A DNA stretch of 64,000 nt from Impatiens glandulifera (GCF_907164915.1 NC_061866.1:49221370-49285369), one strand, 5' to 3'; counted from the stretch's first letter, positions 1-13,634 are shown. Numbers and translations are program-made. The notes: generated by a model from the sequence alone, not told the origin.

Positions 1-534
1 AGAACTAAAGAGTTTTGATATTTTGATTAAAAAATTAATCACTTTTGAATAATAAATAAATGTAAGAATAGTAAATTATTTTTAAAATATTTAAATAAAA
101 CTTTAAACATAATATATATATATATATAAAGTTCACAAATTTTGATTCATATAAATATTTTGAATAGAAATTGAGACTATAACGAGTGTGGTATTACCAT
201 TCAAAAAAATATATATATAGATATATGATTAAATAACTCAAATCACTCAAATATTACTTCGATTTTTATCGAGTTAATAAAAATATTAAAATTTATAAAT
301 TATATTTTTTTTATTTATATATATTAATAACTTTTAAATCATTTTACCAAAACCAATCTTCTCTTCCTTAAAATTATCATCAATCATTATTTTCTCTCTA
401 AATTATTCAAATAATTCCAATCCGAACAAATTATAGGTGACAAAACAATTTAATTCCTTTTTATTTTATTAAGTTTATATATTTTTCATTTGTTTAATTA
501 ACATTTATATAACAAGTTTTGTTTAGAATAATAA

Positions 535-678
<144 letters not shown>

Positions 679-2443
679 TGAATTTATAAACTATTGATAT
701 TTAGGTATGTCAATTTTTTGTTTATACATAATTTATATCATGGTTGAGTACTTATAATTTTCTATGGATATCATGGATATGTTTTTACTATTTTGTGTTT
801 TATAGACTAAAAAGTCATATGTATAAATAATGTAATTATTGATAAATTCATGTTATTTTGTAATGTAACATATGAAGAGTCTTAATCAAAGAAAATGTGC
901 ACACACAAATTTATTATTTTCATGTGAGTCAAAATCCATTAAACATTTTGATCTTTTACATTGCCCTGCATGTAATCAATCTCACCTATTACTCTGCACG
1001 TAATCTCGTCTTTTGTATTCGTACAAAAAAAGATCAAAGACGAGATAAACAAAAAACGAGATAAACGTATCAGATCGAAATATTAAATTCAATGTATTTT
1101 GACCCACACGAAAATAATAAACATAATTATACAATTTTAGAAATGGTCTTTTATATTGATTGGAATTCTTGTTCTTAAAGTTACTTATCTAGGCTTTTTC
1201 AAATGGATAGTAGGCCGAATTTTACATCTAATGAATTATGATAAGAATCTTAATTGGGTATAAATTATAATATAAATATAATATAATAAAGAACACCTCA
1301 TCATGAAATGCAATTAAAATTTCAAGAACTTAATAAATAGCTAGATTTATATAATTATATATGTGGTGAAATTTAATTACGTGTTTGAGGCAGCTAGCTA
1401 GCTACTTGGCTAATTACTTTTGCACCATTAATTGTCTTAAATAAGTTGATATTAATTATTCTTGAAGGAAAAAGCCAAATGAAGAAAAAAGAATAAAGAA
1501 GGAAGTTTATAAAATTTTCTTTTTGAAAACAACAACTATGCATTTATTAACCTTAATAAAGCTCACTAATAAAAAAAAATGAAAATATTAAACATTAAAA
1601 TTTAAGGTAAATACAAAGGTGACATAGTAAAATATGTGAAAACAAACTAGTACATGAAAATCACAATTACATGTAACAAATTGATTTATTGAGCTAATTA
1701 TTTGATAATAAATTGATAACTAGTAGATAGGTTGATTAATCAAGGTGAAAATCAAATAATTTCAAATGTGAACTCTTATGTGAATTAAACAAACATTATT
1801 TTAATTTAATTAATCATGTCAATAATTTAAATAATAAGAATAATAAATTATAATTTAAGACTAAAGTGTAAGAATAACTGAAAATGAACAAAGCCCAAAT
1901 AACCCTAGCCGAACAAGGCCTATCACACGACCCATCAAACAAAGCTCAAATTGTTCGGATCTTGAAACTTTCTTTTCAAATAAATCTGAAATCATAATTC
2001 ATCCTGTTTAAAATAAAAAATGAAGTATAATATTATATTGTATTAAATATTTAAATATTATAAAAATAAAATAAAGATAATTTAGTATTTTTATTGATTA
2101 TTTGAATGATTTAATTAAGAATTGAATTAAGAATTATTCCAAATAATCCCCACATTAAACAATCCGAACTTTAAAGTTGAAGTTATTAAAATCAATAATT
2201 TGTTAAAAAAAAATGAGACATCTGAGATTATTATAAAATCAAAATTTAATGTGTTAGGGCAAAATCGGTAAAAACACGACAAATATTATTGTCACTAAAT
2301 CCATAGCTATGTATGAGCTTGGTACATTTTGAATTAGGAAAATCTTGGTGCCATTACACGAATACAAATATAAATAAAATAATTTTTTTTAAAAATTATA
2401 ATAATATATATTTTTCAATGTTTAAAATTCTTAATAAATCACT

Positions 2444-2818
2444 AATAATATATTAAAATACAAAAATAGAACATCTCATTCTACATTTTATTCACTTGTA
2501 AAATAACTCAACTTCTCACCTATATCATTACATTTTTTTTCCAATAAATCTCTCGTCTCGTAACTTTACATTTTCACTTTGGTCTGTCATATATCTGATT
2601 TATACTTTTTAATATTTAACATGGTGACCGAATAATATATTAAAATAAAAAATAAAACACTCTTATTTCACATTTTATTTACTTCGGTAAAACAAACTCA
2701 TTTTCTCAAATATATAATTACATGTTTTTTCAATAAACCTCTCATCTCGTGAACTTACATTTTCATTTTGGTTTATCATATATCTAATTCATATTTTTTA
2801 ATATTTAGCATGATGACC
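2444..2818. repeat. Two tandem copies of a ~187-bp AT-rich unit
   Basis: Copy 1 (2444-2630) and copy 2 (2631-2818) both run from a block reading aataatatattaaaata to a block ending in atggtgacc or atgatgacc. They share interior landmarks such as acattttattcact/acattttatttact and the catatatctgattta/catatatctaattca block. Divergence is moderate, so the duplication is old. A partial third copy of the unit end follows at about 2819-2866. Confidence 0.75.
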
Positions 2819-3099
2819 TCACACTTTGGTCAATCAAATATTTGATTTATATTTTTTAACCACTTTCAATTGTTATCGGCCTATTATCTCTCGGCAAACC
2901 ACATTCTAATCACACTTGATTAAAGTGTTGTAATTGTTTTATTAAGTTATAAGTTCGAAACATACAATCATACAGAACCGTTTTATGTTTATGGGTGGGT
3001 AAACTACAATTCGACTCAAATATTAGTTAACTCTCACATGTATATCCAAATTAAACACAACTATCGACCCGACAATCCGGACACTTTGAAAATTAAGCA

Positions 3100-3102
<3 letters not shown>

Positions 3103-3150
<48 letters not shown>
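3103..3150. repeat. (AT)n microsatellite
   Basis: About 45 bases of uninterrupted AT dinucleotide in the pectinesterase upstream region. Confidence 0.9.
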
Positions 3151-3152
<2 letters not shown>

Positions 3153-3658
3153 AGTTTAAAAATTGAACTTATATTATTAAGAATGTCTTGCTTTTATCAA
3201 ATTTGGTCATAGTTGGTTAAAAAGTTGTACTAGAAAAGTTTTTAAATGAAAGTGAAAAAGTATATATTCGTAAAGCTCGCTTTTAATTAAACAAAATAAT
3301 AATAATTCTTTTAATAGTTAATAATGTGTCAAATTAAAAGCATCAAAACAGTTATAACTAAAACTGGGATACATGTGAAAGGAATTGAATGTAGACATTT
3401 TTTTCAATAATTTTTTTCTCTTTCATCAACATCTACCGACATGATTCATGACAATACTTTCTTTATAACATATATATTATTGTGATTAGTCGTTTCTTCT
3501 TTTTATCCATCTTTCACCCTTCTTCGTCCAACCACGTGCTAATTGGACGGTATTCATTATTAGATTAGAGGGCCATACCCTTCAATTCTTGTTTCCCCAT
3601 TTCTTCTCCTCTCTGTTTCTCCTCCATTTCTGTTCTGTTCTTCAAGTTTTGATCTCCA

Positions 3659-5438
3659 ATGGCCAAGCCGGCCCTTGTCATCGTCATTTCCGTGACAATT
3701 GCCGCTATTGCCATTGTGACATCATCTGTCCTCATTGTCAATTACCACAAACAAACTACCACCTTCAGCAAAACGGCCCCGCCCGCCGCCCAAAGGATAT
3801 TTATTTCCATCCAGCAAGCATGTAATACCTCAAGAAACCCACAGGCTTGTGAATCATCCTTCGCACACAAGTTCGATTCCAATTCATCACAACAACTAGA
3901 CACCATCGGAATGCTCCAATTCGCCACCCAAATCACGTCGGAGAACCTCCAGGTCGCTAGAAACATGGTCGACGCTATCATGGGAAAGCCCGGATCAAAT
4001 AATCCCAACATCTCCAGAGCCGTTCATAGCTGTATGCAGGTCCTCGATAATGCAGTTTACCGTATGTCATTGACGAGTCAGGCCTTGCCACGCGGTCAAA
4101 TCAAGGACGCTAGAGCTTGGATGGGTGCTGCCCTCGTGTATGAAACCGCGTGCTGGTCAGGGTTGAACAAGACGGCAAATGGGTCTCTTGTTATGGAAAC
4201 CGCGGCGTATTCTGTTCAAACTGTACAGAATATGACCAGCGATACCCTTAGCATGCTGGCCGCTTACAATTCGTTTGGTAATCAAACCGGGTTATGGGGT
4301 CCGGCTAAAACAGAGAGAGACGGGTTCTGGGACGAGGTTGTTAATGGTGGTGGAGGAGGATCTTTCGTCAATTACAAGAACAAGGGCATCCCTGTTGGCT
4401 TGCCGGAGAATGTCACGGTTTGCAAAGCGGAGAAGATATGCGACTACAAGACGGTCCAAGAGGCGGTGACGGCTGCACCGGACACCAATGGGATGAACAA
4501 GTTCGTGATTCGGATCAAAGCGGGTATTTACGAGGAGACGGTTCGGGTTCCATTACAGAAGGAGAATGTGGTCTTTTTAGGCGACGGAATGGGTAAAACT
4601 GTCATTACAGGATCATTGAATGTTGGACAACCTGGTATGTCCACCTATGAGTCAGCTACTGTCGGTGAGTCAAATACAACCATTTTTAATGATTAGATAC
4701 TGATGGATCCATGACTTAAATAATTATTTGATTTGATTTTAATTCCATGCAGGAGTTTTAGGGGACGGGTTTATGATGAAGGACATCACAGTCCAAAACA
4801 CCGCCGGTCCAGACGGACACCAGGCATTGGCATTCCGGTCAGATAGCGATCACTCGATAGTAGAAAACTGCGAATTCATCGGAAATCAGGACACCCTATG
4901 TTCCAACTCCCACAGACAATTCTACAAATCATGCATCATCAAAGGCAACGTGGATTTCATATTCGGAATGTCAACTACCGTCTTCCAAGACTGTCAAATC
5001 TTTATAACTTCTCGTAATCTATCGTCCGAGATCAATGTGGTGGCTGCCCACGGCCGATCAGATCCTGCATTGGCCACTGGTTTCGTGTTCCTAAACTGCT
5101 CCGTGAACGGTACTGATGAGTTCTTGAAGGAAGTTGCGGCAATGCCGGGTAATCACAAGAGTTACTTGGGGAGGCCATGGAAAGAATATTCAAGGACTGT
5201 TTATATAGGATGTCAGATTGGTGGTTTGATTGCTCCACAAGGGTGGTTAAATTGGATTGGTGATTTCGGATTAGCCACGCTTTACTTCGGCGAGTATATG
5301 AATTTAGGTCCAGGCGCCAATTTGACAAGTAGAGAGGCATGGAGTAGTCGAATTCCAGCTGATCATGTAACAACATATTCAGTAGACAATTTCTTACAGG
5401 GAAATGAGTGGATCCCCACAATACCTTCATCATCGTAA
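3659..5438 (+). CDS. Pectinesterase with N-terminal inhibitor domain (pectin methylesterase, PME51-like)
   Basis: Demethylesterifies cell-wall homogalacturonan. Two exons, 3659-4664 and 4753-5438, join across a GT-AG intron in a split glycine codon and give 563 residues. Residues 5-28 form one hydrophobic segment (signal anchor), about 45-195 look like the four-helix PMEI inhibitor region, and about 245-555 are the pectinesterase beta-helix. The catalytic residues expected of the family are present: Q359 in GHQALAF, Q381-D382 in QDTL, D403 in GNVDFIFG and the Arg of LGRPW near 476. The QDTL block is followed by CSN rather than the more common YxH, a small departure. The protein should enter the secretory pathway and may be processed between the two domains. 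Type-I (pro-region) PMEs have this order. The subfamily assignment to PME51 is from overall resemblance only. Confidence 0.93.
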
Positions 5439-5697
5439 TCATGGTTTCTCTGTAAACTAGTTGAATTGTATAAAAATTAGTATCATTGTCAACAAGATCC
5501 TGAACATCCAATGAACAACATTTTCATTACAAAGGTAGTTATACTATCACATTCATTCGAGAACAAAGGAAGGGAAAACATAATAATGAACACAATCACT
5601 ATGAGTAAAGATGACAAATGTAAACTTAAGAACAAACAAAGACGACATGTTTTAGACAATTATCAAGATGGACTGCTTGCTGGTATTATCATAATCT

Positions 5698-6749
5698 TTA
5701 ATCGTCCTCACTGTCATCATCATCCTACAAAAGGAAATATGCAGAGATTAATGTTTTTTCAGTGAATTATGTTTCGTTTTAATCAGTCAAACCAAAACAA
5801 ACCAAACCTCTCCAGTCTGATCATCTTCGTCATCTTCAACCTCAGACTTCGATTTCTCAGATTCATCCTCATCCGCAGCAGCAGAAGCAGTATCTCCCGC
5901 CTAATAAAATACATATCAGAACAAATTCTGATGCTAGACAAATTAACTTAAACAAGAACAATTACCAGCTTTTTGTTGTAAGCATCCATGGTCTTATTGT
6001 AATCAGTTTTTCTCTTTTCTGCCTTGCTTATATAAGGAGCTTTCTCCTGATTACAATAAAAATGGAAAAACGAAGATATTTAGTTTGATTCTAGCGAACT
6101 GCTATTGCAATGGATTTGCTGGATTAAAAGTGAATGAATTAACTCACAGCATCTGTCAACGATTTCCACTTGTCTCCAGCAGCTTTACCGACCTGATTTG
6201 ATCATATCATAAATTAATTCAGAGTTGAAAATACATGAGAAATTGATGGATCTGATGAGGAATTGAAAAGAAAAAAGACATACAGCTGCTACAGATTTGT
6301 TGTTAGGATGCTTTTCTTTGTACGACTTCCTGAAATCCTCCCTGATCCAATGAATTGAATCGATAAATAAGATAACTAAACCAGATATGTGGATCAACCG
6401 GTCAATATTAACGAGAATATGAAGAAAAGGTACATGAAGACGAAGAAAGCGCTGGGAGGACGCTTAGGCTTGTTAGGATCCTTGGCTGCTGCTGCTCCTT
6501 TCTTCGGCCGTGCGATAGGCTTAGCCTTCTCAGTGCCTTTTCCTTTCTTCACGGCGAGCCTAACAATAAATTATGAAGCAGAATCGATCTTCATTCATAG
6601 AATGAATCACACAAACAAACAAACGAAACCACGGCACATACACAAATGAGATCGAATATCTAAAAACATCTAGAAAGAAAGTGCATAAAATCGAAATCTA
6701 ACCTGCTGTCTGGCTTCTTGGTTTCCGCTTTAGATTTACCTCCTTTCAT
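5698..6749 (-). CDS. HMGB-type high mobility group protein (HMGB1/2/3-like)
   Basis: Non-sequence-specific DNA-bending chromatin protein. Seven coding exons on the minus strand: 6749-6703, 6559-6434, 6341-6284, 6192-6148, 6046-5966, 5900-5808 and 5724-5698, joined in frame at GT-AG borders, give 158 residues. The N-terminus is basic (MKGGKSKAETKKPDS), followed by one HMG box from about KDPNKPKRPPSAFFVFM through EDFRKSYKEKHPNNK, VGKAAGDKWKSLTDA and EKAPYISKAEKRK to about residue 115. An acidic tail ends in DDDDSEDD. This is the plant HMGB layout: basic N-terminus, single box, acidic tail. A non-coding 5' exon is likely: the ATG lies 8 bases after an AG acceptor, and a donor at 6842 follows a CT-rich leader. 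The exons are tiny and several are missed by simple open-frame scans. Confidence 0.93.
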
Positions 6750-7080
6750 GGCGAAACCTGCAGTAAAACGTTGAGAAACGGTGAGAATCGTTCGGAATCG
6801 GTGAAACTCGTTGAGACTCGGTGTGAGGTAGTTCAGATGTACCTTGCAGAGATAGAGATAAGGGATGAGAGAGAGTTTGATGTGGAGAAAGCTAAAGCGT
6901 GAGGAGATAAGAAGGGAGGAAAGTAAAATTGTATACGAGAGTTGATTGAAGTCCGCGTATTTGCTAAAAAATAAAAATTAATGGCAAATCCAGGCTTATT
7001 CGGGACTTGAAAAATATCCTTCGCCATGTCAGCGATCCTTGTGCTTCCATCTTCATCTTCAACCTCCATCATCTCCATTT
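6750..7080 (-). other. 5' leader, leader intron and promoter of the HMGB gene
   Basis: Reading on the minus strand, an exon ends CTCTGCAAG at 6843 next to a GT donor, and an acceptor TGCAG lies just before the HMGB start codon. This suggests a leader intron of about 85 bases. Leader introns are usual in plant HMGB genes. The transcription start was not located. Confidence 0.5.
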
Positions 7081-8393
7081 TGTGCTTCTTTCTTCTTTTC
7101 TCTTACTGGTTTCAATGTACCTGGCTTTATTTCTGATCTTCGCGCCTGTAACTGCCTTTCTGTTGTACTGATAAAACTAACCAGAGCTAATTTGATTCGG
7201 TCTTAAGTGCTCTAAAATAAAATAAAAAATTTAACTATTAAAACATAGTATATAAATAAAATAAAATACACAACTTAATTTAACTAGTAACATGATTAAT
7301 CTAAATTAAATAAGAATATATATTGAAGTGATTAAATATTTATATAAAAAGTGTGATTATGAAAATATTATAAGTGAATATATTTTTTAGTGTGATTTTT
7401 TTTTCTAAAAAATTTGAGTTGAAGAAGTTTTACTTTATCTTGATCAGATTTATCATCCTCGACTTTAATAATTCAAATAATATTAACACAGTGTATGAAT
7501 ATCAAATAATATTAACACAGTGTATGAATATTGTCGTTTATTATTCATATATGTCAAAGACTATCTAGGATTTCAAGTTGGGTGTATTTGAAATTTTTTG
7601 GAAAAAATATGAATAAAACTAAGTAAATTATAAATATTGCAGTTGTTTTACCTATTTGTAAGAATTTTAAAAATAATTAGTAAAAAAAAACATAAAAAAA
7701 AATTAGAAAATTAGGAATTAGGTCACTTTTTATTATGTGCTTGAGCTATTTCGACTGTAACGTAGATTCACCACTGCCTATAAAATGAAATTATTTTTAA
7801 TTTATTTGTTAAAAAAAATTCATTTAAAGGTCGGTTTAAGGTTGTATATGAATTTTTCATTATTTTAATAAGATATAGATGATTGTCTTATTAATTGATA
7901 TAATATTTTATCAAGTCATAAGAATAAGTAAAGACAAATTTTACTAATAATAGAATATTTGATCGATATTTTCTGACATTAGATTTTAACTTTGTATTTT
8001 TCTATTTAATCACTTATCGTTATGAAACTCAAATAAGTTTGTATTTAGACTTACCTTAAAAAAAAATTAAAATTATTGTATATGTTATATTTAAATTTTA
8101 ATTTTTGTAAATTTTTTATATTCTTTGTAAATTAATTTTCCTTAACTAACCCTTTAGTTGAATTAATGAGAATTACCTCATATAAAAAATATATTTCTAA
8201 TTTTAGTTGAATTATGATAAAATGTATATTATTTTTGTTGCCAATTACAAATTTTATTGAATTTATATAATTAAAATATTTAATAAAAAAAACAATATTG
8301 TGTGTTTCTGAATTCCTAGATCGGATGGTTTTGAAGAAAGAAAATAAAAGTAAGTTAGAGGGAGGAGGAGGAAGAGATCGAGATTAAGAAACA
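7081..8393. other. AT-rich intergenic region between divergent HMGB and GET1-like genes
   Basis: No coding sequence found. It contains a 24-base near repeat (about 7480-7500 and 7503-7525, caaataatattaacacagtg). It should hold promoters of both flanking genes. Nothing else stands out. Confidence 0.7.
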
Positions 8394-10463
8394 ATGGAAG
8401 AACATGGAAGATCGTTTGCAGCTCCGATCATCTTCTTTACTGTCGTCGGCTTTCAATTTTTCGCCAAATATATGGAACGAAACAAGAAGGTACGTATCAT
8501 TTTAATCTTCAACAAACAAACAAACAAATTATTGCATTTCTTCTAACCGCACTTCCCTTCTCCTTTCTAGAGAGGAATGGAGACATCTACGGAGGTTCAA
8601 TTGCGAGCAGAAATTAAGCAACTCCACAAAGAAGCGAGCTCATTTTCGCAGTAAGTTTTTTCTAATGATTTGATTTCTCTTCTATGATTGTTGCCTGAGA
8701 GAAATTTCACGATTTTAAACCGTATTGCTCGTAATCCACGTTATACAAAGTAGATTTATTACTTGTCCTGGATTCATTACTGCATTAATTAATTAGTTCA
8801 TACACCATTTTTGGGTATGTGTTGTTTTCTGTTTCTCGAAACAAATTCCTTGGATGGATGCTTGATAATTTCCTGATTGAATTCATTTGAAGATGCAACA
8901 TCCTGAGCCTCTGGTTTCAAATACTCTCATGTCTTGTTGGTTTTGAATTTTAGCTTGTGAAAAGTGAAAAAAAATATTTTCATTGGAAACCTAGCTATCT
9001 TTAGACACTGATTTTGTTTAATACATACTTTCTTTATAGTTGAAATGAGCCTTGCTACTCACAGCTTTGTCCTTTTTGTTAAAATCTTATTCATTTTGCA
9101 GCAGCATTTCTCATCATATAACCATTCAATGTCATGGTCATTTTGTTTCTGTATTTTGATTGAATGATCTTTTCTTGTTGCTTTATTTTGTGAATGCTTG
9201 TGGCTTAAAATATGCCCTAAATCATGCAGTAAAAATCTGACAAAACTACAAAATATAAGACATCAGTCAGCATAAATAGTGTAATGTGGATGTTCATCAC
9301 TTCCCTCCTTATCTCATTCGTTATACACTGGATGTAAAATGATTTTATTTTGCTTTGGTCTTTGTTTGACATCAGGCCTTCTACATTTGCACAAGCTGCC
9401 AAGCTCCGAAGAACAGCAGTAGCCAAGGAGAAAGACCTTACAAAAAGTACGTGAATTTAAATTGACTACATGAGTTCCCTTTCTGTTAAATTTTCTTTGA
9501 GTTCAGTCTTTGTGTTTCCACTTGGTTTTACTGAAAATCACTGTAGGATCTTGGTTTCGCAGTTCTTGAAATATCTATCATTCAATGACCATAAAATGGA
9601 ATTTAATGTGCGTGCCACTGAGATAAGCCTAGGAAGAAGAATGTGTGAGGGGTAACTCATATTGTATCTGATATGATGAATAATTCCTTCACTATAAGCT
9701 TGCAATTGTTCTGTAGAAAAATGTTGACAAAACGTCTCTTTGCAATTAGAATCATCATTTTGTTTACTTGTTGATTGAACGCTGACAAAAAGAATAAATT
9801 TATTTTTGTTTCCATGTATGGAAACATCTATATACATAATAAGTGTTTCCATATAGGGTTTAATAGTATAGTTTCATAGTCTAACATTAAATTGACTTGC
9901 AGTTCAGGAATCGCGCAGCAAAGAGCTGAAATCATCTTACTATTCATACTCAAAAGCTCTGACTTTTATAAAGGTGACGCGGGGGTACCCCCTTATTTAT
10001 ATTTTGTGAATTTTGCATCCTTATGTTGTCGTGTTGTGGAACAGGTATTTATATACCTTGTCTTGGTTTACTGGTTTTGGCGTGTACCTATTGCCGCAGT
10101 TCCCAAACAACTAGTGGAACCCTTTGGTAATTCAATAATGTTATTGCTATATTTCTCATTTTAACTTTTAAGAGTAAAGCTTTAGCTAAAACAGTTATAT
10201 GATGATATTCACATTGAAGATATATGTACATTCTTTCATTATTCTCTTTATTTTCAGGGAAGATGTTATCGTGGAAAGCTGGACCGCCTTTAAATGACAA
10301 TCTCATGGTACAATCAATCAATCATTAAGCATCTCTGTTTATGCAGTCGGTTATAACTATGAATTTTATGTCTTTGATATGAATGGTGCAGGTGGGAATT
10401 ATACCATGGTTGATCGTTTCCACTAGAGTTAGCAAAATTCTTATCCGTAAAGTCATCAACTAG
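8394..10463 (+). CDS. GET1: GET1/WRB-like receptor subunit for tail-anchored protein insertion
   Basis: Membrane subunit of the GET pathway, which receives tail-anchored proteins from the GET3 ATPase at the ER. Seven exons: 8394-8489, 8571-8650, 9376-9446, 9903-9973, 10045-10126, 10258-10307 and 10392-10463, all with GT-AG borders and matching phases, give 173 residues. Layout: a first membrane segment at about residues 9-26 (APIIFFTVVGFQFFAKY), a charged, helical cytosolic stretch at about 28-100 (AEIKQLHKEA, AKLRRTAVAKEKDLTK), a second segment at about 107-125 (VFIYLVLVYWFW) and a third near the C-terminus (VGIIPWLIVSTRV). Three membrane segments with an intervening coiled coil and about 170 residues is the WRB/CHD5/GET1 pattern. 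Identification rests on topology and motif resemblance, since the family is poorly conserved in sequence. Confidence 0.82.
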
Positions 10464-12202
10464 AAGCACACTCTTCAAATCCGTGTTGTATACGAGCTTC
10501 AATCGCCCTTCTTTTTTTACAAATACTGCATTCTTTATAAGAATTGCAAAATGCCATTTAACACGCAGATGATGCTTTTACGACAGTTATATTTTTAATA
10601 ACTATTCCTTTATATTCATATTATAGCATTTTGAGATATTTGCAAATTGATTTCAGCCTCCATTTAGACTTAGGGTGGTTATTTGTGATGTCTTTATCCA
10701 TATAGTCACTTTGTCATTGATGACATTAGTTCCCATTTGATCATAATAATATACAGCATTATTTTATTTCATACCATAATTATATTGTTTGTATTAATAA
10801 TAGTCATTTTTACTTCTCTATTTAAACAAATTTCAAAAATATAAATAAAAATTAAACTTCATGTAAACACAGATCAACTGACCTTGACCTTGACTGATCA
10901 TATATAATTATATATATCCCATTATCTTAAATCATCAAGATTGTTTTCAGCCTAACTAAAAGTTGATTTTATATATGTAAAGAAAGCCGAAAACATTGAA
11001 CCATAAAAGTCTATAGTTTCTTAAGCATTGACACTTTAACTAATTAATTAATAATTTATTATCATGCATTAGTGCTAGCTTCTATTAATTTATTATCAAA
11101 TATTGAAGCCAAAAGAAATATCTTTGAAAAGTTAACATATATCATCATCAATGCACTAGATAGGCATAATAATTGCAGTTAGATTGATAACTTTTGTCAC
11201 ATTTTCTGTTAAGTTGATTTTCTACCCAATTAAGTATAATTAAATCATATAGTGGAGATATGAGATATGGGTGGTGGTGGTGTAAGAAAAAGTACCAAAG
11301 ATTTGATTTTCCCAAACTAAACCGACTAATTAATATTTTAGTTAATATCATAATCCAAAATGTCATAAATTGAATTCATATTAAGACACGTTAAATTATT
11401 AAATTAGAGTTGAAGATCATTACGAGTGGACAAGAGGCGGAGCTCGAATTTAAAATTTACTCGGGCTAAAGATTAGTGGAATTACTAAAATAGTTTATTG
11501 TTTGGGACTATCTTAATGATCGAGGAGAACGGGTTGAGGGTTCTATTATGGATGTTATTGTTTGGGCTAGTGGGTCACCCATGCTACCGCCCAAAAAAAC
11601 TAAAACATAGATCCGCCTTGCGAGTGATTCTAAATAAAATAATAAACCCCAAAAACAAAAATGCAAAAACTTTCATTTTTCTAGGATATAGCAACTTGCA
11701 ATAGGATAAAATTCCCACTTAACACAATCAAATAAAATCAAGTAGAACTATAGGTACTAGGACTAGAAAGCAACATGAATTTAGAAAATAGAAAAGCAAA
11801 CTCAATGTGTACATCACTATGACATCTGTTTAGTTCATCAACAATGAACTAAATGTTAATTTAACAACAAAATATCTAGGTATATTGATCATATCTTCAT
11901 CAAATGATCAGAAAAAGCTACTAATTAATCCAACAACTCAATCATCTACAAGACTACAACAAGCAAACAGACATTACTTGAAGAAGCTTGACATGAAAAA
12001 AAATATGCCAAATTATTATCAAAATAAGTATAATAACATTTAAAATGTAACCCACTAAAGTAATTCAAGTTACAAAAGTTATTCCAAGAGAAAAAAGATC
12101 ATGATTTCAATTCCACTTAGAATGCCCTAAGTTAGATATGGCTGTTATATATATATAATGAAATGGGAGTTAGTGTAGCATTAATGCTGTTGAAGAATAG
12201 AA
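10464..12202. other. Intergenic region with one small hAT-type relic
   Basis: AT-rich, no coding sequence apart from short chance frames. A probable hAT-type MITE is listed at 11431-11620. A TATA-like run (ttatatatatataatg, about 12145-12160) lies some 50 bases before the start codon of the kinase gene. Confidence 0.65.
11431..11620. mobile_element. Probable hAT-type MITE, about 190 bp
   Basis: Left end CAAGAGGCGGAGCT and right end, read inverted, CAAGGCGGATCTA make short imperfect terminal inverted repeats with the GGCGGA core seen in many plant hAT ends. The flanks are cgagtgga on the left and cgagtgat on the right, a decayed 8-bp target duplication with 6 matches. No coding capacity. Confidence 0.5.
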
Positions 12203-13634
12203 ATGGGAAATTGTCTATCTGGTTCTGATCTGAGCATTGATTCCAACCCTAGCTTATTCAAAAGGCCTTCTAATTCCTTTTCAGGTAACATCAAATTAAA
12301 ACTCATATTGAAACCATTTCATTTCATTAATGGCCGCCAACAAGAGATTGATTGATTGATTAATTACATGAGCAGATCAAGAAAGATCTGAAAATAGTTG
12401 CAGGGTATCAGATGGTTTGAAGGATGCGCCAATCAGAAGCCGGCTCAAGGTTTATAGCTATGCTGAATTGAGAACCGCCACAAGGAATTTCAAACCAGAT
12501 ACCATATTGGGAAAGGGAGGATTTGGAACGGTCTATAAGGGATATTATTGGATGGATCATCAAGAGAAGACAGATCAATCTGGGTCTAGCAGAATGATCA
12601 TAATTGCAATCAAGAAACTGAACCATGATCAGACCATGCAAGGCCTTCGAGAATGGAAGGTATTCAATTAACTCATCCGACCGGTCATGTTTAATTAACT
12701 AAGGATTTGTTTGTTTGTTTGGTTAATTAGTGTGAAGTTGAGTTTCTGGGAAGACTTTCTCATCCCAATTTGGTCAAGCTTTTGGGTTATTGTTGCCAAG
12801 GAAATGAGTTGTTACTTGTTTACGAATTCATGCAAAGGGGAAGTTTGGAAAACCATCTTTTCAGGCGTAAGATCTTGATCAAATTACCTAATTAATTTTC
12901 TAAATTTTCTTCACTTTAAACTTCAAAGTTATGATCTTTTGATCAAACCCACAGGTAATTCAGTAATTGTACCTCTTCCATGGGAAATTCGGGTCAAGAT
13001 AGCCATTGGTGCAGCTAGAGGGCTTGCATTCTTGCATAGTTCAAACAATCAAATCATTTATAGGGACTTTAAAGCTTCGAATATATTGCTTGATGGGGTA
13101 ACAAATAATTACATCTAATTCATTATTCACAAATTAATTTATGCTCATCTTTCCCATTTATATATGTAGGATTACAATGCAAAGATTTCGGATTTCGGGT
13201 TGGCAAAATTTGGGCCAAACGAGGGTGACTCGCATGTCACGACTCGAATTATGGGTACAAGCGGTTATGCTGCTCCCGAGTACATCTCCACAGGGCATTT
13301 ATATGTGAAGAGCGATGTGTACGGTTTTGGAGTAGTATTGTTGGAGATATTGACGGGTCTTCGTGTTTTTGATATGGAACGGGCAAGGGGGCAGCAAAAT
13401 TTGGTGGATTGGGCAAGACCTTATTTGAAAAGGAGAAATAAATTGAGGTTGATATTGGAGGATGGACTTGAAGTGCAATGTGGTATGGAAGTGGCATTCA
13501 TGGCTGCTAAACTAGTCTTACAATGTTTAGAATGTGAACCACAAAAAAGACCTTCAATGGAACAAGTTGTATTGGCCTTAGAACAATTGGAAACATTCAA
13601 GGAAAAAAGGCCTAAAAATGTAAGAATATGGTAA
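12203..13634 (+). CDS. Receptor-like cytoplasmic kinase, RLCK VII (PBL-like)
   Basis: Ser/Thr kinase that likely relays signals from plasma-membrane receptor kinases. Five exons, 12203-12284, 12376-12659, 12731-12866, 12955-13097 and 13170-13634, give 369 residues. The N-terminus MGNCLSG is a classic N-myristoylation plus palmitoylation signal, so the protein should sit at the plasma membrane. The kinase domain has the glycine loop [11 protein letters not shown] (73-83), the ATP-binding lysine of AIKKLN (K107), the RD catalytic loop YRDFKASN (D205), DFG (223-225) and GYAAPEY in the activation loop. An insert of charged residues between the glycine loop and K107 is typical of this family. The second exon must start at 12376, the only acceptor that keeps the frame. 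The later-looking TTG at 12417 is internal. Confidence 0.92.

Noticed and set aside
5511..5951. Short plus-strand frames downstream of the pectinesterase
   Set aside because: They overlap the minus-strand HMGB exons and trailer, and have no motif.
12417..12671. A separate short kinase-like gene starting at 12417
   Set aside because: It is the second exon of the five-exon kinase. The start is a TTG, and an acceptor at 12374-12375 joins it in frame to the MGNC exon.
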